42,187 nucleotides of DNA from an uncultured Ruminococcus sp. (GCA_902801245.1 CADCHW010000012.1:9772-51958), one strand, 5' to 3'; positions 23,718-33,050 are shown, counted from the first letter of the stretch. Notes: a model not told the origin generated them from the sequence alone. Translations and numbers: made by a program.

Positions 23718-26700
23718 TATAATATCCTCCTCTCAATTTTGAGCCGCTCTCACTGATAAGAGTATAATGCTCTCTCCAATCGGGAGTGTTGCCTGTTGAT
23801 TCCAAGCTTACGGTGTGACCTGTTTTTGAGTCGGACTCGTTAAATACGTATGTGCCGTTTGAAATTTTGAATTCGCCGTGTGATGTAACAACCGTTGTAT
23901 CCGTGCGGAAAACGATAGTCTTTGCCGTAATGGAAACATCAAACGAATTAAGGTCAATCGTGTTAGCCGCAATCACAACAGTGCCGGCATCGAAGGAAAC
24001 ATTCTGATTGAGTGTTAAAGTATCATCGTCCTTGTTAGCCTTGTAACGGAAGGAAATCTTCTTGTTTGAAGATGTGCTTGCCGAAACGGAAGGTGTGATG
24101 TTGATTCCCTCGCACATAATATCGATATTCTTTCCTTCATCGGGAATATTAACGCTCCAGTTCGTATAAGAAGTTGAAGACGATAAGCTCATACCGTAGT
24201 TGCCGGGCTGCTCGAAATAATTCTTTGCAGTTTCGGTAAAGAGGTCGATACCCTTTCTTGGTTTGCCGTCAGAGTATGTTTCATCGGAAACGTCGCTGTC
24301 AAAGCCTGCATAAGATGAGGAAATTGTGTAAGCACCTGCATAGATTGTGTAATTACCGCTGCTGCACTTTACTTGTGTATCATACAAGAAGTAAAGAATA
24401 ACTGCTTTTTCACCCGAGCGTGCATCGAACTTGTTGTACTCCTTCGTAATACCGTTCTGGTCGATAACGTCCTGAGTTATTCTGTAAGTAGCAACCGATT
24501 TGTCATCGCTGAATGAATTGCTTGCGGTATGGAATGTATAACGCTTTCCTACCTCAACAACCTTAGGTTCTGTGCCGTCAGCCGGAGGAGCTTGAGCAAT
24601 CATATAATTCATGGTTTCTGTCTTCGGAAGGAATACGTAAGCATAGAAGCCTTCGCTGCTCTGAGTTGTATCGTAGAGGTCGTAGCCTGCTTCTTTCCAG
24701 TTGTTGTTTGAAGAATCACAGGTGTAGATGTGAATGTTAGCCTTACCCCAAGGAGTTGATCTTGTAACGTTGCCTTCATCGTCCGTGCTTGTAATAACCT
24801 GATCGTCAACAATAATCTGAACAGTATTCTCATTAGGCTCTGTAAGCGGATTAGCTATAAGACCGTTAAGAGTAGCAATATATCCCTGAAGAGTGCCTGT
24901 GTTCTGCATTGAAGTATTACTGAATGCCTCTACTGCCTGGTCGTAAAAACTGCCGAGGAGATTTACCCAACTGCTCTTATAATTGAAGACATTATCTCTG
25001 TAAGAAGCTTCCTTGTAAACTCTCTTATACTTTTTGCCTTTGAAAGAAGAGCCGTTCTTCAATACCTTTACGCTTGTGGGGTCTTCGGCAGGCATTGTGT
25101 CGCCGATATAAATTCTTGTGTTCTGAATTGTTTCGACGAATTCCTGAACAGTTACAGCCAACTGGTTGTAAGCTGTAGGATCTGTTGCACTCCACTTGCC
25201 GCCGCTGCCGTTGTTAGCATAATCTCTTGCGGTTTGAGCCTGAGATTTAATGCCTGTCATTTCGTATACGCTCAACGAAGTGTACAAACCTGTTTTTACA
25301 GAGTAGGAATAAGCCGAAGAAATACGAGATGAAGCTGCTGCGGATTCGAGTGCGATTGCAGCATAGAGAGCCTGAGTTCTCGGGTGAACGTACGGAGTAA
25401 ATGCTGTTGCATTCATACCTACTGCGAGAATGTCATACTCGTGGTTTGCTGTTTCATTACCTGTAAGGTAAAGTTTCTTTGTCTGTTTTGTATCTTCATC
25501 ACCTATATCGCCTGTTGTGGGATCGAAGAATGTGAAGTAGCAATACTGACCCGAAGTGAATGTAAATATATTATAGCTGTGGTCTGCGTCCGTGCCGTCA
25601 ATCGGAAGCTCCTGTTTAGTAGAGTTGCCGAGAGGATCTTCCGCATAAACGCTAACCTTTGAGAAGTCGCCGGCACTGTTGTCGAAGTATACGGATACCT
25701 CGTTTGCCGTGTTGGTGTCAACGCTGCCGAGATTTGTATTATAAGTATAATATCTTTCAACCTGATCATCGCCCGTTGTATTTGCATACTCCTGAACAAT
25801 GTAGAGAGGCTGATTGTAATGATCTGTTGCCTTTGCGGGAACAACGTATTTGCCGCCGCTGTTGTCAACGATTTTTTCGCCCGAAGAAACAAGTCCCTTG
25901 ATATTGTTAATCAAGAATCCGGGATCTTTTCCGTCAGGTACATCTTCCTCATCGGCAACCGTCATTTTATAGGTATACCAGTTCGGTGTATAGCCGCCGT
26001 AGTTAAACGGAGAAGCACTGCCGTCATAGTATGCATCGTCAGATGTGAACACACCGCCGCCACGGTTATTCATCTTTGTTTGGCTTGTACCGTAAACATC
26101 TGTCATAAGAGCCATGTGGTTTTCAAGAAGAATACCGCCCTTTTTCTTTGTGGAATCCTGTACGATAAGGAATGAATACTTACCGCTGTAAGCCTTGCCT
26201 GCTACATAGTAATATTTCTCGCCCTGATAAGTAATATAGTCATTGGGGTTAAACAAAACCTTACCAACAGTTTTAACATCAAATCCGCCGTTGTCCTGAT
26301 ACGGGAATGCGGAAAATGCATACTTAGTGCCGCCGCCGTCGGGTCTGCCTTTGGAAACGATCATATTGAGAACCTTAACAAGAGGAGCGTCGTAGTAGTT
26401 GTTCTGCAAAGAGCCTGTATAAACCATTTTGACTGTGTCACTGAATGGGTCGGCATCTCCGCCGTCATCAAATTTAAGTTCCCAAGATTTTCCTGTAGTT
26501 GAACTTGAATCGGGGTCTGTAATAATCTGTGTAGGTATCAAAGTTGAACTTTTCGGAACATCATCAATTTTAAATGTGATTGTGCATTCATACTTAGGAT
26601 CTTTACGGTCGTCGGTTGTGCTGTCCATATTGCTGAAATAGAACTTTTCGCCGTCTTTCGGAATGCTTACAGAAATAAGCTTTGTACCTTCGTTGAAGCT

Positions 26701-29655
26701 TATCTGCTTGCAGACCGGCAAACCTTCTTTGTAGTATGTTACGTAAAGCTTTTCCCAAGCTGTGAAATCTGTTTGAGTACCTTTATATGTGGTCTTTTCG
26801 TTTCTGAATTTATACTGTACTGTTTCGACATTGTCACCGGGAACAGGCTTGAAAGTAATTGTTGACGCTTTCATATTTGTAGTATCGTAATAGAAAGTAA
26901 ACTCAACCTTGCTTCTTGATGTAATATCAAACTTAAAGCCGGATCTGTTTTCTCCGCCTGCTTTTGAAGTGCCGTAAGTTAAGCCTTCGGAATCTGTTTC
27001 GCCCCATGAATTTGCATAGTCGATACTGTCCTTATCTTCAGGATTTGCGTTAGCCTTAAGAGATGAGGAGCTGATTACCTTAACTTCATAGTTTTCAGGG
27101 TCGAAATCTTCTTCGGGAGTACCTGTATAGATGTATCTTCCGAGTTCGTCCATGTTGCCTGTTGATCTAAGCTCGTAAACATCACGTGTAGCCTTGCTGA
27201 ACGTATGGTCGGAAGCCCAGTTGTTAAAGTTACCGATAATATAGAACTTTTCACCCGGAACTCCTGTGTAATCATATTTTATCTTATTTTCTTTCGTAAT
27301 CGGGTCGAATGTTATTGTAATTTTATAAGTAGCGGATTTGCCTTCGGCTGTTTCCGGAGGTGTAAACGTATAATCCTGAGTTTTATTTTCATTATCGCCG
27401 TAAGCTTCCTTGTAATGGTCGGCGGTAATAGTACCCGTAGGATTTGCCAATTTAATAACCTTAAATGTGTATGTCTTTCCGGTTTCTACAAAATCCTTTG
27501 TACGGTCTGCAACATAAGTGAAAATACCTGCGTCTGCGTCATAGGTCATCTTGTCTGTTGCTGCGAAATCGGCTGCCGAATAAACTGTGCCGTCTGTTGT
27601 TTTTGTACCCCAATCGTTACACCAACCAATAACAGCGTAATCGCCCGGATTTTCGATAGGACCGTTCGGATTTTCTTCGTATACATTTTGGATAGTGTGG
27701 CTATTTGCATCGAAAACAACTACCAAAGTATTGCCTTCAACCTTAACTTCATAAACTGCGTTGCCGTCTGTGTCGCCGGAATGACCCGGTTCAACCCAGC
27801 CGCCGTAAGTCCAAGTCCAGCCGTCGCTGTCGCCCTCAACAGGATCATCTATGCAGCCGCTGTCTTTTTTGCGTTCAATTACCTTGAATTTGTATTCGCC
27901 TGCTTGGCTGTACTTAATTCTAGCCTCAAATGTTCCTGTGCCTGTTTGCTCAAGCTTGAACTTATTGTAATCAAGATTTTGATAGTAGTGCTTGCCGTCA
28001 TCTGCAAGACCCCAGTTATTGAGCTTGTCATCGCCGATAAGACAATATTCAAGAGAACCGCCGTCGCCGCTTGCAAGATTCCGGAACTTAAGCTCGCTGT
28101 TTGAATTGCTTGTCGGCTCGGGTGTCGGAGTTGACGAACCCGAACTCTCGTTACGCTTATAGGAAGAATAACTGAGCGTCGTTTCTACTTGATCGTTTAC
28201 GGGCTGTCTGCTGCCCTTAACACTAACTGTAACGTATTTGCCTGCGTCGATATCGCCTGCGAGATAGAAAGCGTCGTTTGCGTCTGCCTCGGAATCATAG
28301 AGATGTGCGCCGCCGTCGGTGAAATCGCACACGAAGCCTTCCTTAACAATTTCCTTGCCGTAAATGTTCTGACTTACAGTATGAGCGCTGCCGAAGGATA
28401 TGCCTGCAACCGTGTCGCTGAAATTGGTAGAGGTACGTCTGTACCAGCCGTGACCTTCATACTCGAAGCCGCCGCCCGGATTTGCGGAATCATCATAAAC
28501 GCCCTGCTTTCTGTAGTGCATTGTAGATGTATCTTTCTTTGTGTAAACAGTGTACCATGAACCGCAGAATCTTGCGAATTCATCTATATCTGCTCCGTTG
28601 TCAACCTCAAAGATATGAGTGAATTCATCTTCGGGAGCGCTTTTTACATCTGTTGAACCGCCGTTATAGTTACGAGCGTCACGAAGCTCGTTACGGTTAA
28701 GAGTGATGTAAACATCAAGACCGTTGCCTGCACCCGGATTATTTTCGCTTGGTACGGGGATTCCGAAGAACTCCCAAGACTGCTGGTTGTTGCCGTTTTT
28801 ACGGGCAGCATTGTTCTTTGTTACGATAGCGTTTACAAAATGAACGCTGTTATCCGTTGCAACCTTAACCTCTGTAACATACCAGCCGTTGCCCTCGTAA
28901 ACCATTGCACAGTTACCGCTCGGACCTGCACCGTCCCACACACCGTTGCTGATAGTTGCGTAAGATGTATCTCCGGACATCTTATTAACGATAGAGGAAC
29001 GACCCATCTGAGCAGCATTGTCAACCTTATTAACGGACGTAAACCAAGTGTAAAGGAACGGATATCCGTCAAAGGCAGGGTTTGTTCTAACGTGAATTCT
29101 GAGGTAACGAGTATCGCTTGTTGCCTGATAAGTGACGTTACCTGTAAAAGAGTTCGGCTGAACATCTCTGTCTACACCGAGATTAAACTCTTTTGAGAGT
29201 TCGTAGTAATTGTCGTCACCGTATTTGCAGTGAGCGGTGAGATCCAGAAAATCGCCTGATTTTACGACATCAACGTAGGTATCAAGACAATCCTGTCTTA
29301 ACTTATCCTCATCGACACCGGTAGACACTCCGTTTACTTTAGTGACGTAAACTCTGGCACCTTCGGAAACAGTGTATGATTCAAACACAATCAATGCTTC
29401 ACCGCCGTCGATTTCGTCCTTACCCGGAATGTCGTGCTGAGAATAGTACGATTCGGCAAAAGCCAATGCACTCTTAGCCTGAATATACGCTTCTCTTTGG
29501 CTTACGGTTGCCTGTGTGGTGGTGATGTTCAGAGATGCCATCGACACAAGAACCGCAACGAGAATGGCAAGCACAATACATATTGCCATTGACGTTGACA
29601 AAGCCAAGCCCTGTTTGGAATTTTTCCGTTGGAAATAACCAACTTGAGCTTTCAT
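23704..29655 (-). CDS. giant PilX-like pilin with multiple carbohydrate-binding-like modules
   Basis: 1983 residues; pilins are normally 150-300. A type IV leader, NSKQG|LALST, is cleaved after Gly16; the helix runs to about 41 and then SLNITTTQAT, as in PilX-type minor pilins. Position +5 is Thr, not Glu. The body looks like a string of beta modules: about 183-280 (LRIHVRTNP..., GNGWY) and 1637-1692 (IHIYT..., GFYAYVFLP) recall starch-binding CBM26. About 530-665, 672-800 and 802-940 each open with a WG/NDW/FNNW motif (LNNWGL, WCNDWG, IGNFNNW). 1318-1395 opens VYFDNS. The C-terminal ~140 residues look like beta-helix turns. A Pro/Thr/Ser linker is at 505-520. First gene of the operon; ATG 29655 after AAAGGGTG. 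CBM assignment is by eye. Confidence 0.85.
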   Translation of the reverse strand: MKAQVGYFQRKNSKQGLALSTSMAICIVLAILVAVLVSMASLNITTTQATVSQREAYIQAKSALAFAESYYSQHDIPGKDEIDGGEALIVFESYTVSEGARVYVTKVNGVSTGVDEDKLRQDCLDTYVDVVKSGDFLDLTAHCKYGDDNYYELSKEFNLGVDRDVQPNSFTGNVTYQATSDTRYLRIHVRTNPAFDGYPFLYTWFTSVNKVDNAAQMGRSSIVNKMSGDTSYATISNGVWDGAGPSGNCAMVYEGNGWYVTEVKVATDNSVHFVNAIVTKNNAARKNGNNQQSWEFFGIPVPSENNPGAGNGLDVYITLNRNELRDARNYNGGSTDVKSAPEDEFTHIFEVDNGADIDEFARFCGSWYTVYTKKDTSTMHYRKQGVYDDSANPGGGFEYEGHGWYRRTSTNFSDTVAGISFGSAHTVSQNIYGKEIVKEGFVCDFTDGGAHLYDSEADANDAFYLAGDIDAGKYVTVSVKGSRQPVNDQVETTLSYSSYKRNESSGSSTPTPEPTSNSNSELKFRNLASGDGGSLEYCLIGDDKLNNWGLADDGKHYYQNLDYNKFKLEQTGTGTFEARIKYSQAGEYKFKVIERKKDSGCIDDPVEGDSDGWTWTYGGWVEPGHSGDTDGNAVYEVKVEGNTLVVVFDANSHTIQNVYEENPNGPIENPGDYAVIGWCNDWGTKTTDGTVYSAADFAATDKMTYDADAGIFTYVADRTKDFVETGKTYTFKVIKLANPTGTITADHYKEAYGDNENKTQDYTFTPPETAEGKSATYKITITFDPITKENKIKYDYTGVPGEKFYIIGNFNNWASDHTFSKATRDVYELRSTGNMDELGRYIYTGTPEEDFDPENYEVKVISSSSLKANANPEDKDSIDYANSWGETDSEGLTYGTSKAGGENRSGFKFDITSRSKVEFTFYYDTTNMKASTITFKPVPGDNVETVQYKFRNEKTTYKGTQTDFTAWEKLYVTYYKEGLPVCKQISFNEGTKLISVSIPKDGEKFYFSNMDSTTDDRKDPKYECTITFKIDDVPKSSTLIPTQIITDPDSSSTTGKSWELKFDDGGDADPFSDTVKMVYTGSLQNNYYDAPLVKVLNMIVSKGRPDGGGTKYAFSAFPYQDNGGFDVKTVGKVLFNPNDYITYQGEKYYYVAGKAYSGKYSFLIVQDSTKKKGGILLENHMALMTDVYGTSQTKMNNRGGGVFTSDDAYYDGSASPFNYGGYTPNWYTYKMTVADEEDVPDGKDPGFLINNIKGLVSSGEKIVDNSGGKYVVPAKATDHYNQPLYIVQEYANTTGDDQVERYYTYNTNLGSVDTNTANEVSVYFDNSAGDFSKVSVYAEDPLGNSTKQELPIDGTDADHSYNIFTFTSGQYCYFTFFDPTTGDIGDEDTKQTKKLYLTGNETANHEYDILAVGMNATAFTPYVHPRTQALYAAIALESAAASSRISSAYSYSVKTGLYTSLSVYEMTGIKSQAQTARDYANNGSGGKWSATDPTAYNQLAVTVQEFVETIQNTRIYIGDTMPAEDPTSVKVLKNGSSFKGKKYKRVYKEASYRDNVFNYKSSWVNLLGSFYDQAVEAFSNTSMQNTGTLQGYIATLNGLIANPLTEPNENTVQIIVDDQVITSTDDEGNVTRSTPWGKANIHIYTCDSSNNNWKEAGYDLYDTTQSSEGFYAYVFLPKTETMNYMIAQAPPADGTEPKVVEVGKRYTFHTASNSFSDDKSVATYRITQDVIDQNGITKEYNKFDARSGEKAVILYFLYDTQVKCSSGNYTIYAGAYTISSSYAGFDSDVSDETYSDGKPRKGIDLFTETAKNYFEQPGNYGMSLSSSTSYTNWSVNIPDEGKNIDIMCEGINITPSVSASTSSNKKISFRYKANKDDDTLTLNQNVSFDAGTVVIAANTIDLNSFDVSITAKTIVFRTDTTVVTSHGEFKISNGTYVFNESDSKTGHTVSLESTGNTPDWREHYTLISESGSKLRGGYYIAHT

Positions 29656-29750
29656 TGCTAAACACCCTTTCTTAAATATAGTTGTAATTAACCCCCGCTT
29701 AAGGCTCGAAAAGCCCTAAAACGCCCTATCTGAAAAATGATAGATTTATA
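29656..29750 (-). other. 95-nt leader of the pilin operon
   Basis: Between the promoter and the start codon. It contains GGGCTTTTCGAGCC (a small hairpin) and AGCGGGGGTTA. It does not match a c-di-GMP-I riboswitch in its conserved core. No terminator or ORF. Confidence 0.4.
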
Positions 29751-29757
29751 CACTTAA

Positions 29758-29786
29758 ATTATATAACACTTAGCGGAAAATTCCAA
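29758..29786 (-). promoter_or_regulatory. promoter of the pilin operon
   Basis: On the minus strand TTGGAA, a 17-nt spacer, TATAAT. Confidence 0.75.
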
Positions 29787-29982
29787 TAGTTTTTTTAATT
29801 TGAATTTTAAAAATTTTCTTACAATGTTTTGTGCATTTGTAACAATATAATTGATTTAAAAAACACGTTTTACTGTAATTTTTAAGTCTTTTTAGTGATT
29901 TGGACGTATTTTTGCGAATTTTATGTGAACAAAGCATTTTAATGGGTAATTTGTAATTGGTAATTATTTTGTAGCTGTACGG
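29787..29982. other. AT-rich intergenic DNA
   Basis: Nothing recognisable beyond very AT-rich sequence upstream of the pilin promoter, ending at element B copy 2. Confidence 0.6.
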
Positions 29983-30210
29983 TTGCAAAGCCTGTTAAAG
30001 TTTGGTCAAGCTTTTCAAAGCTTGCGGGGTGCAGGGGCAGAGCCCCGCTCGCTGACAAAACCAATTATCGTAGAAAAATAAACTCCCCTCAGCGAAACCA
30101 AACAAACTATCAAAGAAAACAAAAATAAAAAACACACATAAAAATACTATCTTTCGACACAAACCAACAAAGGCAACAGCGTAGCGAATTGCCGGTCAAA
30201 GAAAGAAAAG
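29983..30210 (+). repeat. element B, copy 2 (about 228 bp)
   Basis: It runs TTGCAAAGCCTGTTAAAG, the palindrome GCGGGG...GGGGCAGAGCCCCGC, CCTCAGCGAAA and CAACAGCGTAGCGAATTGCC. Very close to the copy at 36349 in the same orientation. Confidence 0.9.
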
Positions 30211-30216
30211 TGGTCA

Positions 30217-30237
30217 ATCTTAATGCTTGCGAGTATA
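30217..30237 (-). repeat. solitary end of element C
   Basis: On the minus strand it reads TATACTCGCAAGCATTAAG, identical to the left end of the short variant at 21497. No matching second end was found within a few hundred bases. Element B copy 2 lies directly beside it, so an element C copy may have been broken there. Confidence 0.6.
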
Positions 30238-30449
30238 ATTCGTAATTGTTGAGAACAGTTTAATCGGTAGTTTATGATTCGGCGAATATTTTTACAATTA
30301 TCTCAATATAATTTGGGTAAGGGTAAAATCTCTTTTTCATTATAAATGTAATATTGAAAAAACTTTTAAATTTATTTATTAAACAAACTATAAGTGGGAT
30401 AGTACGCATAGTTATAAATTACGTATTAAACACAGGGTGGGTTAGTTTA

Positions 30450-31817
30450 TTGGGAAATTTAATAAAATCATTGAATAATATTATTTGGGGAATACCTATG
30501 ATTGTACTGTTGTTTGGGGTACATATACTAATGACTTTAAAAACAAATATTATCCAGCGACATACATTTAAAGCCATAAAGCTTTCCGTAACAAAAGATA
30601 GTGCCGCCGGCGGTGACATAAGTCCGTTTCAGGCACTTACAACCGCTCTTGCTTCAACTATCGGCACGGGAAACATAATCGGTTTGGGAACTGCGGTTGC
30701 CCTCGGCGGTGCAGGGGCGGTTTTCTGGTGCTGGTTTACGGGTGTACTGGGCATAGCAACAAAGTATGCGGAATCTCTTCTTGCAGTGAAGTATCGTGTC
30801 AAAACGGAGGACGGAAGAACTCTCGGCGGTGCAATGTACATTCTTGAAAACAGACTGAAGCTCCGTTTCCTTGCAAAGATGTTCGCTGTATGCACAATGA
30901 TTTCGGCGGTTGCTGTCGGGTGCGGTGTACAAATCAATGCTATTTCGGAAACCACAGTGAATGCAATTCCTAACGGTAAAGAGTATACTGTGGAAATTTT
31001 AGGAATTTCTCTGCCTGCCGTGCCGCTGTTTGTGGGTGTATCGACCGCAATTATTGTTTGTGCGGTAATATTCGGCGGTGTAGGCAGTGTGTCTAAGGTA
31101 TGCGAAACACTTGTGCCGTTTATGGCAGGATTGTATATACTCGGAAATATAGTTATTTTGATATACAATATAGATGTACTTCCGGAAACTGTAACATTGA
31201 TTGTAAAATCCGCATTCACAAGGACATCTGCAATAGGCGGACTTACAGGCTACAGTGTCGGGGCGGCGGTTCGGTTCGGAATATCGAGGGGACTGTTTTC
31301 AAACGAAGCCGGAACAGGAACATCTCCTATTATTGCGGCGGCTGCAAAATGCGAAAATCCTGTCAAACAGGCACTTATCTCCGCAACTGGAACTTTTTGG
31401 GATACGGTTGTTCTGTGCCTTGTGACAGGATTGGTTATAGTAAGCAGTATTTTAAAAAATGACAATATAGATGTAAGAAGTATATCGGGCGGTGAACTGA
31501 CATATGCAGTATTTTCCCAGATACCTCACATAGGCAAGCCTATACTTATATTCGGATTGATAACATTTGCGTTTTCTACTATTTTGGGTTGGTCGTATTA
31601 CGGGGAATGCTGTGCGGAATATTTATTCGGGATAAAATCCATTACCGTATTTAGAGTATTTTATGTAGGTATGCTTTTGATTGCACCGTTGATTTCACTT
31701 GATGTTATGTGGGATATGGCTGATATTCTCAACGCACTTATGGCTATACCAAATTTGACGGCTTTATTGTTACTTCAAAATGAAGTCCGTGAAGAAACGT
31801 TATTATCGGATATATAA
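30450..31817 (+). CDS. sodium:alanine/glycine symporter (AGCS family)
   Basis: 455 residues from TTG 30450, which has GGGTGGG eight nt upstream and matches the usual AGCS N-terminus (N-x-IIWG-PMIVLL). The frame is open 96 nt further, but that adds an atypical extension. About ten to eleven membrane segments. The family signature region GDISPFQALTTALASTIGTGNIIGLG is intact, as are FSNEAGTGTSPIIAAAA and FGLITFAFSTILGWSYYG. It imports alanine or glycine with Na+. Single gene; promoter unclear. Upstream of it lie element B and an element C end. Confidence 0.88.
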   Translation: MGNLIKSLNNIIWGIPMIVLLFGVHILMTLKTNIIQRHTFKAIKLSVTKDSAAGGDISPFQALTTALASTIGTGNIIGLGTAVALGGAGAVFWCWFTGVLGIATKYAESLLAVKYRVKTEDGRTLGGAMYILENRLKLRFLAKMFAVCTMISAVAVGCGVQINAISETTVNAIPNGKEYTVEILGISLPAVPLFVGVSTAIIVCAVIFGGVGSVSKVCETLVPFMAGLYILGNIVILIYNIDVLPETVTLIVKSAFTRTSAIGGLTGYSVGAAVRFGISRGLFSNEAGTGTSPIIAAAAKCENPVKQALISATGTFWDTVVLCLVTGLVIVSSILKNDNIDVRSISGGELTYAVFSQIPHIGKPILIFGLITFAFSTILGWSYYGECCAEYLFGIKSITVFRVFYVGMLLIAPLISLDVMWDMADILNALMAIPNLTALLLLQNEVREETLLSDI

Positions 31818-31824
31818 AATCACA

Positions 31825-31858
31825 AAACGACGGCTTTAAAAGCCGCCGTTTCTTTTAA
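31825..31858. terminator. bidirectional terminator between convergent genes
   Basis: AAACG-CGGCTTT / AAAGCCG-CGTTT hairpin (one mismatch) with T-rich sequence on both sides. It ends the symporter gene and the minus-strand gene at 31855-32322. Confidence 0.75.
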
Positions 31859-32322
31859 TTTGCCAATATATACTTTAAAAAAATATTTCCTATTTTTCTG
31901 AATTCAAGCTCTTCGTCCATTGGTGAAACTCCGTAATTGCTGTGTTCATTGTGCTTATTCCACGAACACATCATCAGCTTGCCGTCTGCGGTTAATTCAG
32001 ATGTGTAATACTTTGCAATACCCGATTCAACCTCATAACAAAAGTAAACTCTTTTACAAAGCATTGGAGCGGTAGGCTCGGGCATATTCACAATAACAAA
32101 ATAAAGCATTTTATTATCATTCATAACACGCTTTTGAGTTATTGTAAAATCCTCTTCTTTGTAAACAATTTCAGTTGTCGGCGAATACACCAAATACACA
32201 TCACTGAAAAACTTTCCCTCTTTATCAAGTATCGAATTAAGCATATCGCTTTTTGAATTGTAATATGATTTGGGGAGTATTCTGTGTTCAAGAGTATATC
32301 TGAACTTTTCAAACTCTGTCAT
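31855..32322 (-). CDS. protein of unknown function coupled to mrnC
   Basis: 155 residues, no signal or membrane segment. Features: helical N-terminus FEKFRYTLEHRILPKSYY, then a beta-rich middle with VYLVYSPTTEIVY, MLYFVIVNMPEPTAPMLCKRVYFCYE and YYTSELTADGKLMMC, ending FRKIGNIFLKYILAN. I do not recognise a family. Its ATG follows the mrnC stop codon with no gap, and AAGGAG lies within the end of mrnC, so it is the second gene of that transcript. Confidence 0.7.
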   Translation of the reverse strand: MTEFEKFRYTLEHRILPKSYYNSKSDMLNSILDKEGKFFSDVYLVYSPTTEIVYKEEDFTITQKRVMNDNKMLYFVIVNMPEPTAPMLCKRVYFCYEVESGIAKYYTSELTADGKLMMCSWNKHNEHSNYGVSPMDEELEFRKIGNIFLKYILAN

Positions 32323-32742
32323 TTATTTATCTCCTTTGTTATCGCTGTTCAAATCGATTTTCTCAATCAATTCAAACAGTTCTCTCAATCTGTCCGTACT
32401 GCCTTTCAGATACAGATATCCGAAAAGAGCTTCAAGACCCGTGGCTGTATGATAATCTTTTCGTTTGGCATTTTTGGGAACAGTCATAGCGTGAGCATTT
32501 TTGCCACGTTTAAAAACGCTTGTTTCCTCTTCGGTGAGGATAGGTAAAATTTCATTAGCGATTTTCGCCTGAGCAGTACAGCAGACCGTTTTTATTTTCT
32601 CGTTATTCAACGCACCCACAGGACGATTCGCTTCACAAACCAATCTTTCCCGAACAAGCAAATCATAAACTCCGTCACCGATAAAGGCAAGCGTCAGCGG
32701 ACTTAACTCGTTTAAATTTACATCTCTGTCAAGCAAACGCAT
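32323..32742 (-). CDS. mrnC: Mini-ribonuclease III
   Basis: 139 residues. MrnC is an RNase III catalytic domain without the dsRNA-binding domain that matures 23S rRNA ends in Firmicutes. LSPLTLAFIGDGVYDLLVRE carries the catalytic Asp, KNAKRKDYHTATGLEALFGYLYL is the family's second signature with the acidic Glu, and RGKNA lies between. ATG at 32742 with AGAGGGTG upstream. Usually linked to cysS and rlmB; here it sits alone with a gene of unknown function and behind an element B copy. Confidence 0.93.
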   Translation of the reverse strand: MRLLDRDVNLNELSPLTLAFIGDGVYDLLVRERLVCEANRPVGALNNEKIKTVCCTAQAKIANEILPILTEEETSVFKRGKNAHAMTVPKNAKRKDYHTATGLEALFGYLYLKGSTDRLRELFELIEKIDLNSDNKGDK

Positions 32743-32803
32743 TGTATCACCCTCTTTTTGTTGATAAGAAACTTTATTTGTACGGTTGAATTTAATTCGT
32801 GAT

Positions 32804-33040
32804 TTATCTTTCTTTGACCGGCAATTTGCTTCGCTGTTGCCTTTTTTGGTCTGTATCGAAAGATATTGTTTTGAGGGGTGTTTTTATTTTTGGATTATTT
32901 TGTTGTTGATAGTTCGTTTAGTTTCGCTGAGGGTAGTTTACTTTTCTTTTATAGTTTGTTCCGTCAGCGACAAGGGCTCTGCCCTTGACCCGCAAGCCTT
33001 GTAAGGCTTGAGCGAACTTTTAATTAGCTTCGCTCCGCCG
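32804..33040 (-). repeat. element B, copy 3 (about 237 bp)
   Basis: Reverse orientation. Blocks ATCTTTCTTTGACCGGC, TTTAGTTTCGCTGAGGG, GGGCTCTGCCCTTGACCC and GCAAGCCTTGTAAGGCTTG match copies 1, 2 and 4. The GC arm has compensating changes (AAGCCTTGTAAGGCTT in place of AAGCTTTGAAAAGCTT), which keeps a stem. It fills the gap between the obg stop and mrnC. Confidence 0.85.
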
Positions 33041-33050
33041 AAAGTTATTT

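Noticed and set aside
27205-28104. 299-codon plus-strand open frame
   Set aside because: Fully antisense inside the giant pilin gene, Cys/Ile/Val-rich in the way antisense frames are, with no ribosome site.
29656-29750. c-di-GMP-I riboswitch upstream of the pilin operon
   Set aside because: Only a GCGGGGGTTA-like patch matches; the conserved GCAAA...GGACGCAAAGCC core is missing.
30629-31219. 196-codon minus-strand open frame
   Set aside because: Antisense to the conserved AGCS symporter core; no family features.
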